From positions 21,792,911 to 21,856,910 of the forward strand of contig NC_090132.1 in assembly GCF_040581485.1 (NCBI RefSeq): a DNA stretch of 64,000 bases, written 5' to 3'. Below, one piece after another: positions 23,801-36,145 of this stretch (positions within the stretch are counted from its first letter, which is position 1; each line of letters begins with the position of its first letter). Source of the stretch: Linepithema humile. Lineage: Eukaryota; Arthropoda; Insecta; Hymenoptera; Formicidae. The translations under genes and the position numbers were made by a program. Under the pieces are notes generated by a model, which was given only the letters and a program-made list of their open reading frames with translations, made no database searches and was not told the DNA's origin.

Positions 23801-25978
23801 AATTTAACGGTGCAATTTAAGCAAATCGATCAATTACAATTAAACATTTTTGACAATATTAAATCGAAGGGTTTTCAATTATTTTAAATTCTATTCTTTT
23901 AATTGCAGTCGAGTGTGTGTATTGTCTTCAATTTAATTTTCGAAAATTCTCTGGTTGATCGATTAGCTTACTTAATTTTAACGTTTAAATTACTTTGCAC
24001 GCTATGGTTTTAATCTGAGCATCAGCTGATGAATTAATAATAATCTCTTTTTTTGATTAGACATGTGCAAGGCCGCGTCTTGGTCGCTTTAGCGGACGGA
24101 ACTGTAACGATATTCCGCAGAGGAACGGACGGACAGTGGGATCTGTCTCAATATCATGTGATTACGCTTGGCAGTCCTCAACATTCCATCAGATGCATGA
24201 CTGCAGTCAGCGGAAAAACCGTGTGGTGTGGATACAGAAACAAGATTCACGTGATTGATCCCATTTCAATGACACTTGAGGTATAGAATTTAAATAATGA
24301 TTAACATATTAAGACAAAAGAATAATATGAAAAAAAATAAAGATATAATAAACCGATAAAATTGTAAAATTTGATTTTTTTACAGTGTACAGTGGACGCA
24401 CATCCTCGCAGGGAGTCTCAAGTGCGGCAATTGGCATGGCTAGGCGACGGTGTGTGGGTCAGCATCAGGCTCGATTCAACGTTAAGGCTGTACCACGCTC
24501 ACACTTACCAACATCTCCAAGACGTCGATATAGAGCCGTATGTCAGCAAGATGCTTGGCACGGGGAAACTTGGATTTTCCTTCGTGCGCATTACAGCTCT
24601 ACTTATTTCCTCGAATAGACTCTGGATCGGCACCGGTAACGGGGTGATAATCTCGGTGCCGCTGTCAGAGAGTAAGTTGAAAGAACAAAGTATCTCGATT
24701 TTAACGCTCGCGAGGACTCGAATGACAACGCGATGCTGCAGATGCGAGCGGTTCAATGGCGGTAGCCAGAGTGCAGACGGGTAACAATAAAGGTGACGCG
24801 CCGGGAGTCGGCGTCAGGATCTTCGCGTCGGATCGTGGTGTTACACCGGGAAGTTTCATACCCTACTGCAGTATGGCCCATGCGCAGCTCAGTTTTCACG
24901 GACACAGGGATGCTGTGAAGATGTTCGTTGCTGTGCCTGGTAAATTTCAAACAATCAATAACCATGCGATCGAAATGTCCACATCGATTATTACGCGGAA
25001 TTCTTATTTCGAAAATTGATAACTTCAAATCCAATATTGATTCTATACTTTTTTTTTAGGCCATGGTGGTCAGAGCGCGGTGACGGATGGAACACAGCCC
25101 GCGATGCTCGTTCTCTCCGGTGGTGAGGGTTATATTGATTTCAGAGTCGGTAAGTAAACTTTTACAGCCATTGCAAGGTATTTTAAATAAACTGCATGAG
25201 AAAATGCAGTTGTAACAATTCTTATTGTCTTTTTTTTTTTTTTTTTGCTATACAAAAGTAAGACTTATTGAATCTGTATAACCGGTTATTGTAATTTCAG
25301 CGGATGAAGCTGAAGACGAAAGTGATGTGGCAACACACCTAATTGTGTGGCAGATGGTCAGGTATGCCCCCAGAGAGAAGCAAAGACTGATCAATCGATA
25401 TATCAATCGATTTAGATCAATATATCTTTACCTGTCCTGACGAACGTTACGTCATTAATCAGTGCATCCTTTACTAACAGAACAATATTTCCTAATATAC
25501 TGCACGATACAATGAAGTTCGACTAACAGCATTTCTACAATTTTACATTTTATTTTACATTTCATACATACATGTATAACTGTGGGATATTAAAATTGTC
25601 TATAGATCGCTTGTGCATCTATTGCACATGTGCTAGAGTCGAAGTTCCAGATCGTACACGAAAGAAGAATCTAGCACTCTAACTTTTTACGCAATTGTAT
25701 ATCATACATTGCTTCTTTTATTCTCTGGGGGTTGGGCTTTCCCACCTGTCATGCATCGACTTGTACAAATTGCCATTTATGCCTGTTTTCCTCAATTCGA
25801 ATGGCTGTTTGAACGGAAATGACATTCACTGAATTATTTTTCAGGTGATGGAGAGGAGACGGAAGAAAGTATGGACCGATCGAACGCTCCGGTCAGCAAT
25901 GCGGAAGAGCACGGTGAACAGAGTCACCTGATCGTGTGGCAAGTGCAATGTCCTTTATCGATGCTAATAAACGGCTAG
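17876..25978 (+). CDS. syd: JIP3/JIP4 (sunday driver) kinesin/dynein and JNK scaffold
   Basis: Motor adaptor linking vesicles to kinesin-1 and dynein/dynactin and scaffolding JNK signalling. Exons: 17876-18169, 18281-18455, 18883-19290, 19365-19565, 19648-19683, 19877-19894, 20187-20244, 20318-20374, 20465-20800, 20879-21058, 22585-22789, 22869-23758, 24061-24280, 24386-24671, 24742-24939, 25060-25149, 25845-25978. All phases agree, giving 1,261 aa (fly Syd and human JIP3/4 are of similar length). RH1 domain at the N-terminus (MSEKVQSLAGSIYQEFEKM), coiled-coil, conserved GSLVHPGEYASS, RH2 domain (RVEMARVLMERNQYKERF), then a WD40-like C-terminal half (IWCGAGVNLSGG, LWIGTGNGVI). An Asn/Glu-rich acidic insert interrupts the WD40 part at about 23230-23500. 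Ends in SHLIVWQVQCP. An 18-nt microexon (19877-19894), a cassette exon and an alternative end are noted separately. Confidence 0.93.
21538..21567 (+). other. Candidate 30-nt cassette exon in JIP gene
   Basis: A TTTGCAG acceptor matching the one before the main next exon (ATCTTTGCAG at 22575-22584 too), 30 nt, then donor GTAATC. From phase 2 it reads ILEPSLVSWD and rejoins 22585 in frame, adding ten residues. If the donor is not used, the frame ends at TAA two bases later (SWDP-stop), making it an alternative terminal exon; AATAAA occurs near 22095. The rest of the 21059-22584 intron shows only AT-rich DNA and a TA repeat at about 21096-21120. Confidence 0.5.
25301..25361 (+). other. Alternative 3' exon of JIP gene
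   Basis: Phase-1 acceptor ATTTCAG, encoding ADEAEDESDVATHLIVWQMV. This parallels the end of the main last exon (EQSHLIVWQVQCP). If spliced to 25845 the frame changes and stops at once (AGG TGA), giving a C-terminus ending WQMVR; if read through it stops about 25 codons later. Either way it replaces the 44-residue tail of the main form. Confidence 0.65.
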
Positions 25979-28591
25979 CCTACAGACGAAGTGAATAACT
26001 GCAGCGCGGCATTACACGTGTCGTCGATAGACCAGCGGATCGTAGATCGGATTATAGATGGTGAATCATTGATATCCGAGCGTGCGATCCTCGTTGCTGC
26101 AAACTAATGTGCTACCTACACCTAGATATTACTTATATAATGATCGTAGAAGAGTACGTTAATAATTCAAGGTAATTGTTACAATTTTTCGTATTAGTAG
26201 AGCAAAGACGGCGATGTCGAGTCTTTTTTTTTTTTCTGAATGACGGGTCACAGTTATCTCGTTATTCTTCCGCAGCGGAGACAAGTTCACCGTGTGACAA
26301 TTCTTGTGTGCGGTTAGGGAATTTATGAGTTTTATCGATGTGATTGGAATCTCCCAGATCCGATGTTAATCTTTCGCTTCTCGTTAAACTGCGTCCTTCA
26401 CTTTACGCTTACGTACGTACGAATCGAGTATGAAGTAAATTATTTATTTAAATATACGTGGTGAGAAAAAGATTTTTCGTGGTGAGAGCTTATTTCAGAA
26501 TATTATATTTTACGAGTGGGTGGGAGATAACGATTATTTCCACCGATTATTGTGATAATGTGATATCGATATCATAATGTGGAATGAATTTCAAAGCTGC
26601 CGTGATATTTGCTACATCGCTGCAATAAAATATTCGTACTTCGCGTATGTATCTGTCGATCGTGAGAATATCTCTCAATCGCCGTTATGCATACAGTACG
26701 CGGAGAATGTAATAAGGTGCGTGCTCAAACTCAGGCACATTTCTAGGCGTAATGTAGTATGCATTAATTTCCCGTCAGAGAGTATATTATTTTCCTGACC
26801 TAATCGATTTTATTCGCGTACATCGTGTCGAGCATATAATGATAATAATAATAATATATATATAATATATCTATCCCCTTTCTCTCTTTAATTAAGCATC
26901 GTGTCCGGCGAAACGTAGCGCTTCCTGCGATTCGCAGGATCGTTAGAAACGACGCGCCAATGATGTAAATAATAATATGATGTTTATATAGCGCGTGTAC
27001 GTAGATCCGTTATTTAATTTTTCCTCGCGAACGAGTCATTTTACAAATATAAGACCTATTTTTCGTTCTTGCAACTTTAACTCTCCACCTTTAGTAAACT
27101 ACCAAAGAAATGCAATGACGCGATCCGATGTTGTTTGTATTATTTACAACGAGAGTTGTCGCTTTGAAGAAGAATGTGTGTTTGCATTTTTGACCCTCGA
27201 TCGAGCCAACTGATAACCAGATTGAAGAAATTTTTGTAAAATCCCATATAAACGGCGTCAAATTTAGATACGTGCGATAAGAGAACTGCATTATCGTGCG
27301 AGCTGGCTTTTAATGTCGAGCTCGGAATTGTACCTGGCTCACAATCAGGTGGCGTTGTAACGGCATTAATAAACAAAGTTGCGGAACTAAATTTCTCGCA
27401 ATCATTATTTCATTGAAATAAAATGCTTGTAAAGGTAATCTGAGATGGTCCGAATCTTATTACTTTGAATTGAAAGAAAATGATACTCATAATTGATGTG
27501 TGTCACATCATTAATATATTACAATCCTCTATCTTTATGTTTGTTTGGGGTAAGGTTTTAATTTTATCTTTTTAGTTTTGAATTTCATTCTATATCAATT
27601 TTTAAATTTGTATTAAGTTTAAATTCTTAAAATTTTATTATTTTTAGAAGATGTACTGGTTTCAGCAATGTGTTGATCGATTTATAGTTCCTTGAACTAT
27701 TTTCAAACTGCATCAAAGTAAATGAAGTTTCGTAAGAGTGAAGTTCTATTTTCGTTGAAATACAACTTGGTTTCTGTCTGTGAACTGTCAAGTTGTCCGT
27801 TTAGATTTGTAGACAATTTTATTATTTTTAATAACATTTTCGATGTAAAGCTAATCAACATATAGAAATTTTGAGGTATACTATATTTTATCTTATATAA
27901 TATCAGATATATTCATCAGATATATATCAATATTATCTATATTTATCATATATAAATCTACATTTTTGCTAACCTACATTTCAACTTGTAATTATAGTAT
28001 TTATATTTTCTCAAATAATTCAGTCGATCGTTCTAACTGCAGTTTGTCTACTTTTTCTTTTCTTTCTACCGAATTGACATAAAAACGAGAAAAAAGTAAA
28101 AATGTAAGTATTATTATTTTATTATACGAAGGAAAATAAAATAAACACGTTACAAAGTGCAATTTAAAAAATATATTTATCTACATTGTTATTTAATTAT
28201 TTTTAATTATCTTTAGTAATTGGTTTTTAAAGAAATTTTTTGTATAAAAACAATACTATCACAAAATTGAGATAAAAAATGGTTTTAGGATCGCTGCAAA
28301 TCAAGTGGAAGGATGAAAGTTCGTTCGTTTTTGAGATTCTTTCGAACGATACCGCCGCTCCTCCATCAATGCAAAGTCGTCGTGTACACGCGTTCCCACC
28401 CGTCGTACGTTCTTTGGTACGGACGCGATAAAAGCTCACCGTTGTCGTCGCCGGCCAGTTACAAGTCGTTGCGCCGCTGTGAAACGTCAGGAGACTTATT
28501 TTCACTCGGAAACCGCCGCACCACATCCATTTCCTTCGTGTTTCACACACTCCTGATTAGAAGTTACAGTTGCGAGAAAACAACCGACGAG
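25979..28591. other. JIP 3' UTR, spacer and catalase leader
   Basis: AT-rich; no coding exon supported. The first 0.7-1.4 kb is likely JIP 3' UTR. 27.5-28.2 kb is very AT-rich with short ATATC palindromes. From about 28.3 kb the base composition becomes more balanced, as expected for the catalase promoter/leader. An open frame in phase with the catalase start runs from 28313. Confidence 0.55.
26624..26629 (+). terminator. Possible poly(A) signal, JIP gene
   Basis: First clear AATAAA after the JIP stop, about 650 nt downstream; others follow near 27415. Motif only. Confidence 0.35.
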
Positions 28592-31500
28592 ATGGCCAGC
28601 CCGCTCAGGGATCCGGCTGCGGAACAGCTGAACGATTGGAAGAAGCAACTCAAGGTAAGATTGCTTGTTACATTATATATCCACACATAGTTTCAGTGGT
28701 GCTCACACGATTTCCGCCGCAACTCACATATATAATTGATCACTAAATATTTTCAAAAAAAACAATAGAAACGTTTGACTATTAGAAAAATTTTAATTAC
28801 AAAGGTTTTAGTTTATTTAACTTTTGATTAACTTTCTTCTTTTTTAAGCTACATTTTTGTAGCAATACGTACATTCAATCTATTAAATTAGAAGAAAAAT
28901 ATGAGTATCAACCATATAAAGTCGTTTTATGTTAATAAGAATAGCCATTAACCATCGAGAATGACTTAGCTATTTTGCAGTCACAGATGTAACATGCATC
29001 CATGTATGAAATGCATTTTCAGCAAGAAAAAAAACTGGTTTATATAATAACGAATAATAATGAATTAATTAACAAGTCCACTATCTATGTGTGTTACTAA
29101 CGGCGCAATAAAATACCAAGCGGTTTTACCGATATGCGCATAAAACGCAATCAGTTGCATTCAGAAAATTATATGCAGCTTTAATAGAAAACAGACGCAC
29201 ATAGTCTTAAAAGAAAATCAAAGAAAATTTTCTTTTAATTTGAATTCTATAGCGGTTTTATTTTAGCAAAGAAATAGAAACAAAATATGAACATCAGAGA
29301 AGTCCGTAATCGCCACAACAATATTATTGTTATTGCTTACTTGTGTTACTACTAGCGTAATGGCTGCAACAACTATATGCTACATCACGCAAGTGTTAAA
29401 AAGTGGGACAGTTGCAAAATAGATGAAAATGATCGATGTACATTTATTATACATACGTATCTATATATCCTATATGTTGATGACGTAATAACGTAATACA
29501 TGTTTGTTTTCACCACAGAGATTCTTCGAAAATTTCGATCGATAGATATTAAAAATTTTACACTGTAAAAACTAGTAATTAAATCCTTATTAATGTACTT
29601 ATCGAGTTTGAAGTATCGTATTGAAATTGACGTGAAGTATTCAATACATTCAATACGAAACTTAATTTACTAGAACATTCTATAGTTTTAAATATTAAAA
29701 AAATTGCTCACATTAAATATTCAATAAGGCAAACACAAATGATATCTACAGTTAAAATCACGACTTTGCTACTGAGAGCAGCAGAACACATTCGTAATTA
29801 TTTGATTACACTTATGATTTGCGAAATTGCAAACAAAACTATAAATCAATTTTTATCATGATATTGTGCACGTCTCATGTGTGCAAATTCTTTACCGCAT
29901 AAAACAATTTTCAAAACAATATGCTTGTTATATTAAAGAATAAAATAAAATATTAACAAATGCAAAAGTAAATATTTTATATGTATCTGATTTGCACTAC
30001 GAATCCGTCATTATTTTAATTCCATAATCTCTTTGCCGTCAATAAAAAATAGGATAAAATTTACGTTACCGAAATATAAATATTTACAGTATTAAGTTGG
30101 TTTTAAATATTACTGGAATCGTACTGGAATATTAGTGCTAATATTGAGTTTTATGCTACATTTATCATATTGACTTTAGAAGATAACGTTATATATACAT
30201 ATACAGTGTGATAAGAACAATATTACCATGGAAATGAATACGTGCATTTATTTACATGGAAGAATATTCAGAGATTGCGTGCATTGTGTACGATTTTATA
30301 ACATATTTCTCATATTCCGAAATGTAAAAAAATAAGCTGTAAAAGAATGTACTGTTAATTTTACATATATTGAAAAAAGACAGTATTAAAACTTATTGTC
30401 AGTTCTCATTTATTGCACATTTCAATACTTTGTGGCATAATTTTGTTATATAATATTTTTATATAAATATTATATAAATATTATATAAATATTATATAAA
30501 TTTTATACAAATATTATATAACATTTTTTATGTTAATTTAAATTATATAAATTTTGAAATTCTACAAAATATGCACAAGATTCTTAGACATAGCAAAGGA
30601 ACATTTAAAGAGTTAAGTTGTTTGAGAACCCAAGATATCAAGATTTTTATAAAATCTCTGAAGTGTTTGCAATGCACATATGGCTGCGATTTATCACAAC
30701 ACAGTGTATTGTAGATATTTTCATTTTATGGCTAGAGCACAATCATTTAGATAGCATAAAAATTACACAATTTTATTACGTTTCTGGAAATGATTGAAAA
30801 AGTATGTTAATAAAATATTTTACGCAAATTAGAGTGATTTGTTTTCGCTAAAGTACAGTGCGTTTTAATAGATAAGGTTAAAAATACATAAAGCTGCGTC
30901 ATTGTGGAGTAACGAAGTATAGATACAGATAAATTAAATATCGCTCCGACGAGTGGCATTTTTGTAATCACATCTATCAGAGATAAAATAAATAAACTGA
31001 TCGATTAAATCACTTATCTCGCGATATTTTGTGGCACACGGTCCGAGATTACACTTCTTTAAAACGTATTCAGAAGAAAATTACAATGTGAAAACTGCAT
31101 TTAATCGCATATAATTTACATTTTAAAACAGCTAGCAACAAGCCGGGTGTACTAGGTCGATGACGAGAATTTAAACACAATGTGTGCGCTGTGTCATGAT
31201 AAAAAAAAATTCTTAGACATTACAATACGTTCAGTGTGCGCTATTTGTATTTTTGCGTTATAAAATCGCGCTATTGGATGCAGCGAGGCGTGCCTTGCAA
31301 GAAAAAAATAATTAACATACCGACGCAAAATAATCGTGATTCTCTGCTGAACAAATAACACAGAAATAGAAATCTATCATTACGCACAGTGTGTCTTTGA
31401 TGTATCATAACTTTCCAAACATTGAAATGGTAATTCTTTTGAATTTTAATAAATAATGAATAAATAGAGATGATAAATATATAAATATTTATTTATACAT

Positions 31501-34500
31501 AATATTATATTATTATTTATACATAATAATCATTGATATTGTTAGATCTAAAAATTTCAAAGTTGCATTTTCTATGAGAAATGATATTATTTATTAAATA
31601 TTAATTAATATCGTTAATATTTTATAATCTCTAAATCTTATCTTTAAAAGATAATAAGATAATTCTGATCACTGTAATATTGAAAAATGTGATACTATAT
31701 TTTATAAACGTTTATTTTCCGATAAATCATGTTAAATATCATTATGTGTGAGAACTTCAACGAAACTTCTAATAACAATGACATTTAAGTAGCCATCAAA
31801 AATATTTATTGAACAGAGAAATTTATGTGCTTCAGTGAAGTAACTTATAGCACATTGGAAACCTCGTTTTCAAAGATTTAGATGTGTCACAACACTTGCG
31901 AACGATGCATACCTGTGTAATATACATCTCGCTCTTGATATTGACTTATTCCAGTACATAATCCGTTATCTATCAACTTTTGATTAATTGTTTGCAGTAA
32001 TTGCTTGTTTGAGGAAAGCAAAGTTTTGTAATTTAAAGGAAAGAAACTTCGATAAAACAACGCGGGCAAAGTGCACTAATGCATGAGGATACGACTAACT
32101 CTTCAGTTGCGAACGATAATTGCCGTAACATATAACGTCGAAGTGGGTCGCTACTTTTATAGATGATAGATAGAATTTCGAAAGAGCCAGTTGCACTCTA
32201 TACATCTATGAAGAGATTACTTTTATCATATTGCGATTTTATCGCGATTTTTATCTTATAAAAAGCGTACTCGTTTGTAGTTTGTTCACTAGCGAAATGA
32301 GTAGCGACAAGGAGTGTCCTGTACGTCGTGGTTTTTCCCTGGCATTTTGGAGAAAAAAGAAAAAGCCTCCTCCTACTCAGACGAAGATAACGGATCGTGT
32401 AACAGATTGTGTAATAGAACATTGTATAACTCTTATGTATAACTTGTATAACTGCTTATGTATAACTTGTATAACTGCTTATGTATAACTTGTATAACTG
32501 CTAAAACAATTAAGTTTTATAATTTAATTATCCGTACGCCGTCGATAATTAAAATTAATAGTCTGCAAGTAACATAGAGTCTTTTAAACCTTCTGTCATA
32601 AAAAATCGTTACAATTAATGTTAATATTTAAAAAATCTATATAAAGAATAATATTTTACACATGAAGTGACACGATCAATCTCTTATAAATATTTAATTT
32701 TTATTTTTATGGTATTATATATCAAAACATGAATAAAAATTTACGATTCTCGCACTAAAAATTAATCTTGATTTAATTAATATTTACGAGAATCACGCTA
32801 TGTAAAATAAATTTATTTTGTCAACATGAATTGGTCGACGATTTATATAACTTTTTCAATTAATTTTTTTAGGGCGAGGCATCCGTATTATTAACCGCAA
32901 ATGGAGCGCCCGTTGCCGAGAAGAAGGCTAGCCTTACGGTTGGCCCCCGTGGACCGATATTGCTGCAAGACTTCGTCTATTTGGATGAAATGTCGCACTT
33001 TAACAGGGAAAGGATTCCGGAACGAGTTGTGCATGCCAAGGGAGCCGGTATGTTAAATTTTGCAACTCGACGTTCAAAACATATAACTTATACATTACAC
33101 TTATTTGAATTATAACTGCTCATTAATTTAATGCGTGATTTTTTTAGGTGCGTTTGGCTATTTTGAAGTTACCCACGATATCTCTAAGTATTCCAAGGCT
33201 AAGGTGTTTTCCAGCATTGGAAAAAGGACTCCCATCGCTATAAGGTGCTCTACGGTCGGTGGCGAAAGCGGTTCTGCGGATACTGTCAGGTAATAAATAG
33301 AGAAAATGCTTATGACGGGATATTATTTAACGCTGACGCAGATAAGATCTAATAAATGTTCGAAGAAGGTGATTGTGCCTCTCACTTTTCTCTACATCGA
33401 CACTTTTTTTTACACTTTACAATATACAATATGTCAGTCAGATTTTTCTATATAAAATAAACCGCGAAAAATACATAAAGTTGTTTTTTCATATTAAAGT
33501 TGGAATAATGCTATTAATTCTATTATCAAAGCTAAACAATAAAATAGTTAATAGATCAATAATTGAAGAAATGGGGATTAATAAACTGAGGGACACATAT
33601 AAAAAAATCAAATCTAGAATAATATAAAAAAAATGCTAGAATTAAAAAATAATACTTTTATACGATTGAGACAATCCATGATGTAACAAGTTAAATGAAT
33701 ACATTGATTACCGCGAAGGTCATTTTAATCGCTTATAAGAAGTTTCTATACTAACACATTTTCTTCGTCTTTTTTTATTATGAATTGGTTTGATGCATGC
33801 TTATATTGTTATTATTTTTTTATGTTTGCATTCTATGTTAATATTATGAAATTTTCATCTAGAATTAAAAGATTATATTAAGAATGATTATAATATAAAA
33901 AAAAGCAATTTAGGCCGTATATATTTATATATATAATGTAGAAAACTAGCATGAACAGAATTACTTTCACGAACCTGTTTTATTGAAATAAGTATGATAC
34001 AGTCTTCGCTATAAACACTTGCAATATTTTTATCGAAGCCATACACGGATCGCGCTTCGGTTAATTATGTGCATGCTGGAAAGCAAATACTGCACTCAAG
34101 TGCTTTTCGTGGTAGAGTTTTCATCATTCAACATGGTGCAATAGGAAATGATTCACAAGGATTACATGCCATTTTTTTGAATTGCGTTTTACCTAGCTGA
34201 TGCAATTAATTCGCGGTTTGAGATATAAGCAATAATGACATACAAAGTTTTTTTATGTGTTTTTTCAATTATTATCGACGGACTCTGCATGTTGTCATCT
34301 TTTAGAGATCCGCGTGGATTCGCCGTGAAGTTCTACACCGAGGAAGGTATCTGGGATCTCGTTGGCAACAACACGCCGATCTTTTTCATCAAGGATCCCC
34401 TTTTCTTCCCGAGTTTCATACATACGCAAAAGAGAAATCCCGCGACCCATTTGAAGGTTGGTTTGAACGTGATTTTGTTTACAAATAGCGACTATTTCTA

Positions 34501-36145
34501 ACGGCTACAATATGCAATGGTTATCATTTGTAAAATACATATCTCATATTAACATATGAAAGTTAGATGTTGTGATGCGTACACAAGAATCGTATTAATA
34601 AAGTCTTTTTTTAGGATGCTGACATGTTTTGGGATTTCATCTCTCTTAGGCCCGAGACAACGCACCAAGTTATGTTTCTCTTTGGCGATCGTGGTATCCC
34701 GGACGGATATCGCCATATGAACGGCTACGGTTCTCATACATTCAAACTGGTGAACAGCAAGAATGAGATAGTCTATTGTAAATTCCACTACAAGGTTTGC
34801 GCTTTTATTTCAAATAATACACTATTTTATCTATCTAAAAAATTATCTAATATTTATAAATTTAATAATAATTTTAGACCAATCAAGGAATCAAGAATCT
34901 TCTTGCCGAGAAGGCCGGCGAGCTTAGTGCTTCCGATCCCGATTACTCAATCCGAGATCTTTATAACGCTATCGCTAAAGGCCAGAATCCATCTTATACG
35001 TTCTATATCCAAGTGATGACTGTTGAACAGGCAAAGACCCTCAAGTGGAATCCATTTGACTTAACGAAGGTTTATTATTCCTTAACGTAACAATATTTTA
35101 ATTTGTGATTAGCAACTGGTTTTAAATGCACTACGATTTTTTATAGATATGGCCGCACAAGGAATATCCGTTGATACCGGTGGGCAAACTGGTGCTCGAT
35201 CGCAATCCCGAAAACTATTTCGCTGATGTGGAGCAGCTGGCCTTCGATCCAGCGCACATGGTACCCGGTATCGAGCCGAGTCCCGATAAAATGTTGCAGG
35301 GGCGATTGTTTGCTTATGGCGACACTCATAGACATCGCTTGGGCCCGAATCATCTTCAGTTACCAGTGAATTGCCCTTACAAGGTTGTTAATGTTTTAAC
35401 GGCATGATAAACCGTATAGTCATTATTACTGAATATTCTAATTAAACATAGATGACATATTTTGATAGTGAATTTTAGTAAGCATAGATGACATAATTTG
35501 ATAGGTTCACGCTTATGTCGCTTTTTTATGCGCAAGTCGCGATAAATTTTTTATCTCCAGAAAACCAAACTTTTTAACTGTGTGTAATTTTTACTTGATG
35601 TAGCTAAAACTATTTTCTTGTTCCACATATTAAACACATTGTGCCATTTTTTACTTTTTATGTGAATTAATTAATAATATATTTTGTCAAATATTATATT
35701 TTTGAAGTAGTATAGTATTTATTAACATCATGAAATTCTGCAGGCAATTTCCACGATGCATTATCAGCGAGACGGTCACATGCCGATACACAATCACGGT
35801 GGCGCGCCGAATTATTTTCCGAACAGCTTCTCTGGTCCGAAGGAGTGTCCGGCCGCTCGTTCGCCGTCCTTCCCTGTGAGCGGAGATGTGGATCGTTACG
35901 ATCCGCAGGATGAGGATGATTTCGGACAAGCTACTATCTTCTGGAAAAAGGTTCTCGATGAGCCGGCTAGAGAAAGATTGGTGCAGAACATGGTCGGAAG
36001 TCTGCGTAACGCTTCGACGTTCATCGTCGAGCGAGCCGTGCGAAATTTTGCTCGTGTGGATGTCGAACTCGCTCAGAGATTGACAGACGGCTTGCGTAAA
36101 AGCGGAATACACATTAACGCCCTGGGAAAATCGGCCAATCTTTAA
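28592..36145 (+). CDS. Cat: Catalase
   Basis: Haem catalase, converts hydrogen peroxide to water and oxygen, normally in peroxisomes. Exons: 28592-28654, 32873-33047, 33148-33289, 34306-34456, 34615-34794, 34878-35069, 35147-35383, 35744-36145; phases agree throughout, giving 513 aa, the usual length. Visible active-site motifs: catalytic His in RIPERVVHAKGAG, Asn in DLVGNNTPIFF, haem-ligand Tyr in RLFAYGDTHRHRLGPN, and the NADPH-binding region around HRHMNGYGSHTFKLVN. The C-terminus ends SANL, a non-canonical PTS1-like tail resembling the KANL of mammalian catalase. Start MASPLRDPAAEQ was chosen because it matches the family N-terminus (RDPAA/S-Q). The first intron is 4.2 kb and carries a possible second promoter and first exon. 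Confidence 0.97.
30460..30514 (+). repeat. 11-bp AT-rich tandem repeat
   Basis: Five head-to-tail units of TATATAAATAT, the last two with one or two changes, inside catalase intron 1. Confidence 0.8.
32257..32290 (+). promoter_or_regulatory. TATA box plus initiator inside catalase intron 1
   Basis: TATAAAAA at 32257-32264 and an initiator-like TTCACT with its A at 32288, giving the classic spacing of about 31 bp. An ATG follows nine bases later. The pair is in the catalase sense direction and about 580 bp upstream of catalase exon 2. Confidence 0.5.
32297..32398 (+). other. Candidate alternative first exon of catalase (or small ORF)
   Basis: ATG at 32297 opens 34 codons beginning MSSDKECPVRRGFSLAFW, then a KKKKPPP run. 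A GTAACA donor at 32399 is in phase 0, the phase of catalase exon 2, so splicing would give a catalase with a 34-residue basic N-terminus in place of the normal 21 residues. Without splicing the frame runs into the tandem repeat and stops at 32488, which argues against an independent protein. Confidence 0.35.
32433..32501 (+). repeat. 23-bp tandem repeat, three perfect copies
   Basis: Unit TTATGTATAACTTGTATAAC plus TGC, three identical copies, each containing the sub-motif ATAACT twice. Perfect identity suggests recent expansion. Confidence 0.9.

Larger units (their letters stand above)
28655..32872 (+). other. 4.2-kb first intron of catalase
   Basis: Very AT-rich; nothing coding from 28.7 to 32.2 kb. 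It contains an 11-bp AT tandem repeat (30460-30514), a TATA/Inr pair with a short open frame (32257-32398) and a 23-bp tandem repeat (32433-32501). Confidence 0.7.

Noticed and set aside
35687..36112. 141-codon minus-strand frame
   Set aside because: Antisense to the last catalase exon.
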